DNA from: Cinclus cinclus
Lineage: Eukaryota; Chordata; Aves; Passeriformes; Cinclidae
DNA: 64,000 nt
Assembly: GCF_963662255.1 (NCBI RefSeq)
Contig: NW_026912175.1
Span: 868,001-932,000, forward strand
Direction of reading: 5' to 3'
Each line of letters begins with the position of its first letter. Position 1 is the first letter of the stretch. Positions 1 through 9,480 of the stretch are shown one piece after another. The notes below the pieces were generated by a model. It was not told the origin of the DNA. It did no database searches and was given only the letters and a program-made list of their open reading frames with translations. A program made the translations under genes and the position numbers.

Positions 1-1323
1 CCCGCATTGTGCTGTTCTGATGAATGCCTTGAGCATGGAACGACTTAAGCCAGCAAGTATTCCTCACCGGCCACCTCTCGCTGTGCAAGAGGTATGCCGT
101 GGACCCTTTGAACGCTGCCAAGCAAAAAGCAGAGCAGTGACCATAAAAGCGAGGAGAGAGCATGCACGAAGCACACTAGTTCTGTCTAGTGCTTTCCGTG
201 CAGAGAGGTGGCAAAGCTGAATGCCGTGCCAGAGCTTCACTTCTCGCTGGAGCACAGGAAGGCAAGAATGAAGAGGCAGAACACAGCCTTGGTTTCAGCA
301 GCCTCCGGGGCTGCAAAAGTTCAGCAATAGCTCTGTCAAAGCAGAACTCGGCTGAGAATGCTCTCGCAGCTTGGCAAAGTTAGGCGCAGCTGTTGACCAG
401 CTCTGCCCGTGGCCACAGGCTGCTTCTTCCACCTTCACTGTGGCAGAGCTTTTGCGGAACAGAGAGGGCATTCTTCAAGGGCGTGTTCTCCAAGGTGCTG
501 TGAAACAGAGCCTAGCACGCTGTCTCGCTGATCCTGGCTTTCGGCAAGCAGGCGTGCCAGACCGCCTACATTCTGCACTCTGGCAGCCTAGTTGCCAGCT
601 TTCGGCAGCTGCTGTCCTAGCAAGGAAGCTCAGGGAGTCAAAGCCAGTGCCGGGCGGCACCTTTCTGCTTTGCCCGCCTAAGCGGCGCCACGCTCCCTCG
701 GATACTGTGTCTTTTCCCTCTGCACTGCGTCTGCCGAGGTGCTCTGTGCCTCTCGGAGCAGAAGGGCAAAGGACAATGTTTTCCACAGCAGGGTAGAAAT
801 GGCATTGCTAGCAGGAAAGCTAGATGCCTTGGAACTGTCCCCTTAGCCCTTGCCACTCACTTCAGGCTCGTACGCTGAGCAGAACAGCCTGCTGTTCTGA
901 AGCTTGGCTGGCTGCCGTTCGTGCCCAGACGCGATTTCCTTCCCAAGGAGGCGAAGCGCCGTCTACTTCTCGCACCGAGCACGCTGCTCCTGGCTTTCGC
1001 TTCTGCCGCAACCATTGCGTTCTGCTTTTCTTGTCTCGCGAATGGAGACGGAAAGCTTCTCGGCTACAATCTCGCCTAGAACAACTGCGGCTACACATTA
1101 AGCTCGCCCGGAACGCCCTGCTGAAACTTGCCTTCTGGCACCACATTCGCGGGGCAGCCGTCTTTCTTCGGCCACCTGCCAAGTGGCCCCGTATCGCCGC
1201 GCTCGTTGCACTCCGCTTGTCAGATTGGCTTCCCGTGGCGCTGATTTCAGCCTGGCCAAATACTAGCGCTGCGGAGAGCTGTCTCGCAGACAATCATGTT
1301 CCAGCATAGAAATTTGTCCTGCA
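1..1323 (+). repeat. Monomer U0, partial, short
   Basis: Begins at monomer position 18, so the first 17 bases lie outside the window. Left T32/A83/T126/T226, G327; N-middle; right G923 G978 C992 C1056 G1208 C1268; no 39-base segment. T at 712 (C in other copies checked) is private to this copy. Confidence 0.97.
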
Positions 1324-1326
1324 ATG

Positions 1327-1343
1327 TTCCCCCCTCTTTTCCC
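1327..1343 (+). repeat. 17-base pyrimidine tract with C6 run (one per monomer)
   Basis: TT, six C, T, C, four T, three C. It recurs at positions 4-20 of every complete monomer and was used here to set the monomer phase. In U16 and U17 the following G is C, lengthening the tract. It lacks enough C runs for an i-motif or quadruplex by itself. Confidence 0.85.
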
Positions 1344-1509
1344 GCATTGTGCTGCTCTGATGAATGCCTTGAGCATGGAACGACTTAAGCCAGCAAGTAT
1401 TCCTCGCCGGCCACCTCTCGCTGTGCAAGAGGTATGCCGTGGACCCTTGGAACGCTGCCAAGCAAAAAGCAGAGCAGTGACCATAAAAGCGAGGAGAGAG
1501 CATGCACGA

Positions 1510-1533
1510 AGCACACTAGTTCTGTCTAGTGCT
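1510..1533. repeat. Inverted repeat 1: CACTAG / CTAGTG, 6-base loop (one per monomer)
   Basis: In the reference monomer CACTAG at 1514-1519 faces CTAGTG at 1526-1531 across the six bases TTCTGT. Two further pairs form if the CA at 1512-1513 is bulged out, giving an 8-pair stem. It recurs at monomer positions 187-210 and I saw no variant inside it in any copy; the variable site 184 lies just outside. Role unknown. Confidence 0.75.
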
Positions 1534-1876
1534 TTCCGTGCAGAGAGGCGGCAAAGCTGAATGCCGTGCCAGAGCTTCACTTCTCGCTGGAGCACAGGAA
1601 GGCAAGAATGAAGAGGCAGAACACAGCCTTGGTTTCAGCAGCCTCCGGGACTGCAAAAGTTCAGCAATAGCTCTGTCAAAGCAGAACTCGGCTGAGAATG
1701 CTCTCGCAGCTTGGCAAAGTTAGGCGCAGCTGTTGACCAGCTCTGCCCGTGGCCACAGGCTGCTTCTTCCACCTTCACTGTGGCAGAGCTTTTGCGGAGC
1801 AGAGAGGGCATTCTTCAAGTGCGTGTTCTCCAGGGTGCTGTGAAACAGACCCTAGCACGCTGTCTCGCTGATCCTG

Positions 1877-1947
1877 GCTTTCGGCAAGCAGGCGTGCCAG
1901 ACCGCCTACATTCTGCACTCTGGCAGCCTAGTTGCCAGCTTTCGGCA
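1877..1947 (+). repeat. Pair of GCTTTCGGCA elements 61 bases apart
   Basis: The ten bases at 1877-1886 recur exactly at 1938-1947. A related CTGGCTTTCG occurs again further on, near monomer position 1010. With the CTCGC elements these suggest the monomer grew from much shorter repeats. Confidence 0.6.
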
Positions 1948-2140
1948 GCTGCTGTCCTAGCAAGGAAGCTCAGGGAGTCAAAGCCAGTGCCGGGCGGCAC
2001 CTTTCTGCTTTGCCCGCCTAAGCGGCGCCACGCTCCCTCGGATACTGTGTCCTTTCCCTCTGCACTGCGTCTGCCGAGGTGCTCTGTGCCTCTCGGAGCA
2101 GAAGGGCAAAGGACAATGTTTTCCACAGCAGGGTAGAAAT

Positions 2141-2168
2141 GGCATTGCTAGCAGGAAAGCTAGATGCC
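2141..2168. repeat. Inverted repeat 2: GGCAT-CTAGC / GCTAG-ATGCC, 6-base loop (one per monomer)
   Basis: GGCAT then a two-base bulge TG then CTAGC pairs with GCTAGATGCC across AGGAAA: 10 base pairs with one 2-base bulge. The plan (CTAG core, 2-base bulge in the 5' arm, 6-base loop) resembles inverted repeat 1, some 630 bases upstream. Monomer positions 818-845. Confidence 0.75.
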
Positions 2169-2219
2169 TTGGAACTGTCCCCTTAGCCCTTGCCACTCAC
2201 TTCAGGCTCGTACGCTGAG

Positions 2220-2239
2220 CAGAACAGCCTGCTGTTCTG
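2220..2239. repeat. Inverted repeat 3: CAGAACAGC / GCTGTTCTG, 2-base spacer (one per monomer)
   Basis: A perfect 9-base inverted repeat around CT, 20 bases in all, at monomer positions 897-916. The right arm GCTGTTCTGA also occurs as a direct copy at monomer positions 28-37 in monomers with T32. The spacer is too short for a normal hairpin loop, so it suits a cruciform or a two-fold protein site better than an RNA hairpin. Confidence 0.8.
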
Positions 2240-2308
2240 AAGCTTGGCTGGCTGCCGTTCGTGCCCAGACGCGATTTCCTTCCCAAGGAGGCGAAGCGCC
2301 GTCTACTT

Positions 2309-2501
2309 CTCGCAGCGAGCACGCTGCTCCTGGCTTTCGCTTCTGCCGCAACGAGCTCGCTACGAGCACTTTTCTTCTCAACCCTCTAGACCATTGCGTT
2401 CTGCTTTTCTTGTCTCGTGAATGGAGACGGAAAGCTTCTCGGCTACAATCTCGCCTAGAACAACTGCGGCTACACATTAAGCTCGCCCGGAACGCCCTGC
2501 T
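2309..2501 (+). repeat. Cluster of degenerate CTCGC-led sub-repeats
   Basis: CTCGC or CTCG[TG] words start at 2309, 2356 (inside the 39-base segment), 2414, 2438, 2450 and 2482. The first two share CTCGC..CGAGCAC (12 of 14). The last two share CTCGCC..GAAC (32 bases apart). Spacing is irregular (12-58), so this is a decayed, not a regular, internal repeat. Confidence 0.5.
2353..2391 (+). repeat. 39-base optional segment, U1
   Basis: Present in long monomers, absent in short ones, always at monomer positions 1030-1068. The dinucleotide AC precedes it and also ends it, so removal by slippage or exchange between the two AC copies would give the short form exactly. Its start (CTCGC, two variable bases, CGAGCAC, from 2356) matches 12 of 14 bases at 2309-2322 just upstream, so it looks like one element of an old internal repeat. 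Which form is ancestral cannot be told from this window. Confidence 0.95.
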
Positions 2502-2702
2502 GAAACTTGCCTTCTGGCACCACATTCGCGGGGCAGCCGTCTTTCTTCGGCCACCTGCCAAGTGGCCCCATATCGCCGCGCTCGTTGCACTCCGCTTGTC
2601 AGATTGGCTTCCCGTGGCGCTGATTTCAGCCTGGCCAAATACTAGCGCTGCGGAGAGCTGTCTCGCAGACAATCATGTTCCAGCATAGAAATTTGTCCTG
2701 CA

Positions 2703-4042
2703 ATGTTCCCCCCTCTTTTCCCGCATTGTGCTGCTCTGATGAATGCCTTGAGCATGGAACGACTTAAGCCAGCAAGTATTCCTCGCCGGCCACCTCTCGC
2801 TGTGCAAGAGGTATGCCGTGGACCCTTTGAACGCTGCCAAGCAAAAAGCAGAGCAGTGACCATAAAAGCGAGGAGAGAGCATGCACGAAGCACACTAGTT
2901 CTGTCTAGTGCTTTCCGTGCAGAGAGGTGGCAAAGCTGAATGCCGTGCCAGAGCTTCACTTCTCGCTGGAGCACAGGAAGGCAAGAATGAAGAGGCAGAA
3001 CACAGCCTTGGTTTCAGCAGCCTCCGGGGCTGCAAAAGTTCAGCAATAGCTCTGTCAAAGCAGAACTCGGCTGAGAATGCTCTCGCAGCTTGGCAAAGTT
3101 AGGCGCAGCTGTTGACCAGCTCTGCCCGTGGCCACAGGCTGCTTCTTCCACCTTCACTGTGGCAGAGCTTTTGCGGAACAGAGAGGGCATTCTTCAAGGG
3201 CGTGTTCTCCAAGGTGCTGTGAAACAGAGCCTAGCACGCTGTCTCGCTGATCCTGGCTTTCGGCAAGCAGGCGTGCCAGACCGCCTACATTCTGCACTCT
3301 GGCAGCCTAGTTGCCAGCTTTCGGCAGCTGCTGTCCTAGCAAGGAAGCTCAGGGAGTCAAAGCCAGTGCCGGGCGGCACCTTTCTGCTTTGCCCGCCTAA
3401 GCGGCGCCACGCTCCCTCGGATACTGTGTCCTTTCCCTCTGCACTGCGTCTGCCGAGGTGCTCTGTGCCTCTCGGAGCAGAAGGGCAAAGGACAATGTTT
3501 TCCACAGCAGGGTAGAAATGGCATTGCTAGCAGGAAAGCTAGATGCCTTGGAACTGTCCCCTTAGCCCTTGCCACTCACTTCAGGCTCGTACGCTGAGCA
3601 GAACAGCCTGCTGTTCTGAAGCTTGGCTGGCTGCCGTTCGTGCCCAGACGCGATTTCCTTCCCAAGGAGGCGAAGCGCCGTCTACTTCTCGCACCGAGCA
3701 CGCTGCTCCTGGCTTTCGCTTCTGCCGCAACCATTGCGTTCTGCTTTTCTTGTCTCGCGAATGGAGACGGAAAGCTTCTCGGCTACAATCTCGCCTAGAA
3801 CAACTGCGGCTACACATTAAGCTCGCCCGGAACGCCCTGCTGAAACTTGCCTTCTGGCACCACATTCGCGGGGCAGCCGTCTTTCTTCGGCCACCTGCCA
3901 AGTGGCCCCGTATCGCCGCGCTCGTTGCACTCCGCTTGTCAGATTGGCTTCCCGTGGCGCTGATTTCAGCCTGGCCAAATACTAGCGCTGCGGAGAGCTG
4001 TCTCGCAGACAATCATGTTCCAGCATAGAAATTTGTCCTGCA
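2703..4042 (+). repeat. Monomer U2, short (1340)
   Basis: Left C32/G83/T126/T226, G327; N-middle; right G923 G978 C992 C1056 G1208. The C992-C1056 pair is as in U0. Confidence 0.98.
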
Positions 4043-5421
4043 ATGTTCCCCCCTCTTTTCCCGCATTGTGCTGCTCTGATGAATGCCTTGAGCATGGAAC
4101 GACTTAAGCCAGCAAGTATTCCTCGCCGGCCACCTCTCGCTGTGCAAGAGGTATGCCGTGGACCCTTGGAACGCTGCCAAGCAAAAAGCAGAGCAGTGAC
4201 CATAAAAGCGAGGAGAGAGCATGCACGAAGCACACTAGTTCTGTCTAGTGCTTTCCGTGCAGAGAGGCGGCAAAGCTGAATGCCGTGCCAGAGCTTCACT
4301 TCTCGCTGGAGCACAGGAAGGCAAGAATGAAGAGGCAGAACACAGCCTTGGTTTCAGCAGCCTCCGGGACTGCAAAAGTTCAGCAATAGCTCTGTCAAAG
4401 CAGAACTCGGCTGAGAATGCTCTCGCAGCTTGGCAAAGTTAGGCGCAGCTGTTGACCAGCTCTGCCCGTGGCCACAGGCTGCTTCTTCCACCTTCACTGT
4501 GGCAGAGCTTTTGCGGAGCAGAGAGGGCATTCTTCAAGTGCGTGTTCTCCAGGGTGCTGTGAAACAGACCCTAGCACGCTGTCTCGCTGATCCTGGCTTT
4601 CGGCAAGCAGGCGTGCCAGACCGCCTACATTCTGCACTCTGGCAGCCTAGTTGCCAGCTTTCGGCAGCTGCTGTCCTAGCAAGGAAGCTCAGGGAGTCAA
4701 AGCCAGTGCCGGGCGGCACCTTTCTGCTTTGTCCGCCTAAGCGGCGCCACGCTCCCTCGGATACTGTGTCCTTTCCCTCTGCACTGCGTCTGCCGAGGTG
4801 CTCTGTGCCTCTCGGAGCAGAAGGGCAAAGGACAATGTTTTCCACAGCAGGGTAGAAATGGCATTGCTAGCAGGAAAGCTAGATGCCTTGGAACTGTCCC
4901 CTTAGCCCTTGCCACTCACTTCAGGCTCGTACGCTGAGCAGAACAGCCTGCTGTTCTGAAGCTTGGCTGGCTGCCGTTCGTGCCCAGACGCGATTTCCTT
5001 CCCAAGGAGGCGAAGCGCCGTCTACTTCTCGCAGCGAGCACGCTGCTCCTGGCTTTCGCTTCTGCCGCAACGAGCTCGCTACGAGCACTTTTCTTCTCAA
5101 CCCTCTAGACCATTGCGTTCTGCTTTTCTTGTCTCGTGAATGGAGACGGAAAGCTTCTCGGCTACAATCTCGCCTAGAACAACTGCGGCTACACATTAAG
5201 CTCGCCCGGAACGCCCTGCTGAAACTTGCCTTCTGGCACCACATTCGCGGGGCAGCCGTCTTTCTTCGGCCACCTGCCAAGTGGCCCCATATCGCCGCGC
5301 TCGTTGCACTCCGCTTGTCAGATTGGCTTCCCGTGGCGCTGATTTCAGCCTGGCCAAATACTAGCGCTGCGGAGAGCTGTCTCGCAGACAATCATGTTCC
5401 AGCATAGAAATTTGTCCTGCA
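4043..5421 (+). repeat. Monomer U3, long
   Basis: Same scored states as U1 (C/G/G/C left, A327, S-middle, A1208) apart from T690. Exactly 2719 bases after U1. Confidence 0.98.
5072..5110 (+). repeat. 39-base optional segment, U3
   Basis: Same segment and junctions as in U1. Confidence 0.95.
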
Positions 5422-6761
5422 ATGTTCCCCCCTCTTTTCCCGCATTGTGCTGCTCTGATGAATGCCTTGAGCATGGAACGACTTAAGCCAGCAAGTATTC
5501 CTCGCCGGCCACCTCTCGCTGTGCAAGAGGTATGCCGTGGACCCTTTGAACGCTGCCAAGCAAAAAGCAGAGCAGTGACCATAAAAGCGAGGAGAGAGCA
5601 TGCACGAAGCACACTAGTTCTGTCTAGTGCTTTCCGTGCAGAGAGGTGGCAAAGCTGAATGCCGTGCCAGAGCTTCACTTCTCGCTGGAGCACAGGAAGG
5701 CAAGAATGAAGAGGCAGAACACAGCCTTGGTTTCAGCAGCCTCCGGGGCTGCAAAAGTTCAGCAATAGCTCTGTCAAAGCAGAACTCGGCTGAGAATGCT
5801 CTCGCAGCTTGGCAAAGTTAGGCGCAGCTGTTGACCAGCTCTGCCCGTGGCCACAGGCTGCTTCTTCCACCTTCACTGTGGCAGAGCTTTTGCGGAACAG
5901 AGAGGGCATTCTTCAAGGGCGTGTTCTCCAAGGTGCTGTGAAACAGACCCTAGCACGCTGTCTCGCTGATCCTGGCTTTCGGCAAGCAGGCGTGCCAGAC
6001 CGCCTACATTCTGCACTCTGGCAGCCTAGTTGCCAGCTTTCGGCAGCTGCTGTCCTAGCAAGGAAGCTCAGGGAGTCAAAGCCAGTGCCGGGCGGCACCT
6101 TTCTGCTTTGCCCGCCTAAGCGGCGCCACGCTCCCTCGGATACTGTGTCCTTTCCCTCTGCACTGCGTCTGCCGAGGTGCTCTGTGCCTCTCGGAGCAGA
6201 AGGGCAAAGGACAATGTTTTCCACAGCAGGGTAGAAATGGCATTGCTAGCAGGAAAGCTAGATGCCTTGGAACTGTCCCCTTAGCCCTTGCCACTCACTT
6301 CAGGCTCGTACGCTGAGCAGAACAGCCTGCTGTTCTGAAGCTTGGCTGGCTGCCGTTCGTGCCCAGACGCGATTTCCTTCCCAAGGAGGCGAAGCGCCGT
6401 CTACTTCTCGCAGCGAGCACGCTGCTCCTGGCTTTCGCTTCTGCCGCAACCATTGCGTTCTGCTTTTCTTGTCTCGTGAATGGAGACGGAAAGCTTCTCG
6501 GCTACAATCTCGCCTAGAACAACTGCGGCTACACATTAAGCTCGCCCGGAACGCCCTGCTGAAACTTGCCTTCTGGCACCACATTCGCGGGGCAGCCGTC
6601 TTTCTTCGGCCACCTGCCAAGTGGCCCCGTATCGCCGCGCTCGTTGCACTCCGCTTGTCAGATTGGCTTCCCGTGGCGCTGATTTCAGCCTGGCCAAATA
6701 CTAGCGCTGCGGAGAGCTGTCTCGCAGACAATCATGTTCCAGCATAGAAATTTGTCCTGCA
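5422..6761 (+). repeat. Monomer U4, short
   Basis: Left C32/G83/T126/T226, G327; A476 G497 A510 but C527, so the middle is mixed; right G992 T1056 G1208. Confidence 0.98.
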
Positions 6762-8140
6762 ATGTTCCCCCCTCTTTTCCCGCATTGTGCTGTTCTGATG
6801 AATGCCTTGAGCATGGAACGACTTAAGCCAGCAAGTATTCCTCGCCGGCCACCTCTCGCTGTGCAAGAGGTATGCCGTGGACCCTTGGAACGCTGCCAAG
6901 CAAAAAGCAGAGCAGTGACCATAAAAGCGAGGAGAGAGCATGCACGAAGCACACTAGTTCTGTCTAGTGCTTTCCGTGCAGAGAGGTGGCAAAGCTGAAT
7001 GCCGTGCCAGAGCTTCACTTCTCGCTGGAGCACAGGAAGGCAAGAATGAAGAGGCAGAACACAGCCTTGGTTTCAGCAGCCTCCGGGGCTGCAAAAGTTC
7101 AGCAATAGCTCTGTCAAAGCAGAACTCGGCTGAGAATGCTCTCGCAGCTTGGCAAAGTTAGGCGCAGCTGTTGACCAGCTCTGCCCGTGGCCACAGGCTG
7201 CTTCTTCCACCTTCACTGTGGCAGAGCTTTTGCGGAACAGAGAGGGCATTCTTCAAGGGCGTGTTCTCCAAGGTGCTGTGAAACAGACCCTAGCACGCTG
7301 TCTCGCTGATACTGGCTTTCGGCAAGCAGGCGTGCCAGACCGCCTACATTCTGCACTCTGGCAGCCTAGTTGCCAGCTTTCGGCAGCTGCTGTCCTAGCA
7401 AGGAAGCTCAGGGAGTCAAAGCCAGTGCCGGGCGGCACCTTTCTGCTTTGCCCGCCTAAGCGGCGCCACGCTCCCTCGGATACTGTGTCCTTTCCCTCTG
7501 CACTGCGTCTGCCGAGGTGCTCTGTGCCTCTCGGAGCAGAAGGGCAAAGGACAATGTTTTCCACAGCAGGGTAGAAATGGCATTGCTAGCAGGAAAGCTA
7601 GATGCCTTGGAACTGTCCCCTTAGCCCTTGCCACTCACTTCAGGCTCGTACGCTGAGCAGAACAGCCTGCTGTTCTGAAGCTTGGCTGGCTGCCGTTCGT
7701 GCCCAGACGCGATTTCCTTCCCAAGGAGGCGAAGCGCCGTCTACTTCTCGCAGCGAGCACGCTGCTCCTGGCTTTCGCTTCTGCCGCAACGAGCTCGCTA
7801 CGAGCACTTTTCTTCTCAACCCTCTAGACCATTGCGTTCTGCTTTTCTTGTCTCGTGAATGGAGACGGAAAGCTTCTCGGCTACAATCTCGCCTAGAACA
7901 ACTGCGGCTACACATTAAGCTCGCCCGGAACGCCCTGCTGAAACTTGCCTTCTGGCACCACATTCGCGGGGCAGCCGTCTTTCTTCGGCCACCTGCCAAG
8001 TGGCCCCGTATCGCCGCGCTCGTTGCACTCCGCTTGTCAGATTGGCTTCCCGTGGCGCTGATTTCAGCCTGGCCAAATACTAGCGCTGCGGAGAGCTGTC
8101 TCGCAGACAATCATGTTCCAGCATAGAAATTTGTCCTGCA
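6762..8140 (+). repeat. Monomer U5, long
   Basis: Left T32/G83/G126/T226, G327; A476 G497 C527; rare A550; G992, 39-base segment, G1208. Confidence 0.98.
7791..7829 (+). repeat. 39-base optional segment, U5
   Basis: Same segment and junctions as in U1; here it lies in an otherwise different background (A550, G1208). Confidence 0.95.
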
Positions 8141-9480
8141 ATGTTCCCCCCTCTTTTCCCGCATTGTGCTGCTCTGATGAATGCCTTGAGCATGGAACGA
8201 CTTAAGCCAGCAAGTATTCCTCGCCGGCCACCTCTCGCTGTGCAAGAGGTATGCCGTGGACCCTTGGAACGCTGCCAAGCAAAAAGCAGAGCAGTGACCA
8301 TAAAAGCGAGGAGAGAGCATGCACGAAGCACACTAGTTCTGTCTAGTGCTTTCCGTGCAGAGAGGTGGCAAAGCTGAATGCCGTGCCAGAGCTTCACTTC
8401 TCGCTGGAGCACAGGAAGGCAAGAATGAAGAGGCAGAACACAGCCTTGGTTTCAGCAGCCTCCGGGGCTGCAAAAGTTCAGCAATAGCTCTGTCAAAGCA
8501 GAACTCGGCTGAGAATGCTCTCGCAGCTTGGCAAAGTTAGGCGCAGCTGTTGACCAGCTCTGCCCGTGGCCACAGGCTGCTTCTTCCACCTTCACTGTGG
8601 CAGAGCTTTTGCGGAACAGAGAGGGCATTCTTCAAGGGCGTGTTCTCCAGGGTGCTGTGAAACAGACCCTAGCACGCTGTCTCGCTGATCCTGGCTTTCG
8701 GCAAGCAGGCGTGCCAGACCGCCTACATTCTGCACTCTGGCAGCCTAGTTGCCAGCTTTCGGCAGCTGCTGTCCTAGCAAGGAAGCTCAGGGAGTCAAAG
8801 CCAGTGCCGGGCGGCACCTTTCTGCTTTGCCCGCCTAAGCGGCGCCACGCTCCCTCGGATACTGTGTCCTTTCCCTCTGCACTGCGTCTGCCGAGGTGCT
8901 CTGTGCCTCTCGGAGCAGAAGGGCAAAGGACAATGTTTTCCACAGCAGGGTAGAAATGGCATTGCTAGCAGGAAAGCTAGATGCCTTGGAACTGTCCCCT
9001 TAGCCCTTGCCACTCACTTCAGGCTCGTACGCTGAGCAGAACAGCCTGCTGTTCTGAAGCTTGGCTGGCTGCCGTTCGTGCCCAGACGCGATTTCCTTCC
9101 CAAGGAGGCGAAGCGCCCTCTACTTCTCGCAGCGAGCACGCTGCTCCTGGCTTTCGCTTCTGCCGCAACCATTGCGTTCTGCTTTTCTTGTCTCGTGAAT
9201 GGAGACGGAAAGCTTCTCGGCTACAATCTCGCCTAGAACAACTGCGGCTACACATTAAGCTCGCCCGGAACGCCCTGCTGAAACTTGCCTTCTGGCACCA
9301 CATTCGCGGGGCAGCCGTCTTTCTTCGGCCACCTGCCAAGTGGCCCCGTATCGCCGCGCTCGTTGCACTCCGCTTGTCAGATTGGCTTCCCGTGGCGCTG
9401 ATTTCAGCCTGGCCAAATACTAGCGCTGCGGAGAGCTGTCTCGCAGACAATCATGTTCCAGCATAGAAATTTGTCCTGCA
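8141..9480 (+). repeat. Monomer U6, short
   Basis: Left C32/G83/G126/T226, G327; A476 G497 with G510 and C527, a mixed middle; C978, G992, T1056. Confidence 0.98.

Larger units (their letters stand above)
2220..2683. other. CpG-dense third of the monomer
   Basis: Counting by eye in the first copy, the roughly 480 bases at monomer positions 860-1340 hold about half of the monomer's 70-odd CpGs, while the 60 bases before 857 hold none. GC content and CpG ratio would pass loose CpG-island thresholds. Retained CpGs in a long array fit recent homogenisation or low germline methylation; the sequence cannot say which. Confidence 0.5.
1324..2702 (+). repeat. Monomer U1, long (1379)
   Basis: First complete copy, used here as reference. 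Left C32/G83/G126/C226, A327; S-middle; G923 G978 G992; 39-base segment present; A1208. Confidence 0.98.

Noticed and set aside
371..796. 141-codon open frame repeated in every monomer as a gene
   Set aside because: No recognisable domain, low-complexity Ala/Arg/Ser/Leu-rich composition typical of GC-rich non-coding frames, a long frame on the opposite strand over the same bases, and neutral-looking variants.
881..898. Glucocorticoid-type hormone response element (AGAACA...TGTTCT)
   Set aside because: Both half-sites are present, but the spacer is 6 bases, not the 3 required for the receptor dimer.
916..926. RNA polymerase III B box
   Set aside because: GTTCGTGCC departs from GWTCRANNC at the invariant A, and I saw no paired A box or terminator T-run at a fitting distance.
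917..935. CENP-B box (TTCG core followed by A and CGGG)
   Set aside because: GTTCGTGCCCAGACGCGA has the TTCG but the A is one base too far and CGGG reads CGCG. The other TTCG and CCCG sites I looked at on both strands fit worse. A profile search would settle it.
824..1309. 161/174-codon plus-strand frame and the 143/156-codon frame antisense to it
   Set aside because: Both strands cannot plausibly be constrained together, neither resembles a known protein, and the length difference comes only from the 39-base segment.
1327..1343. G-quadruplex or i-motif at the C6 tract
   Set aside because: Only two C runs of three or more are present, not the four needed.
1482..1489. TATA-like CATAAAAG in each monomer as a promoter
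   Set aside because: One mismatch to a TATA box and no other core promoter element I can support; a chance match of this size is expected in 1.3 kb.
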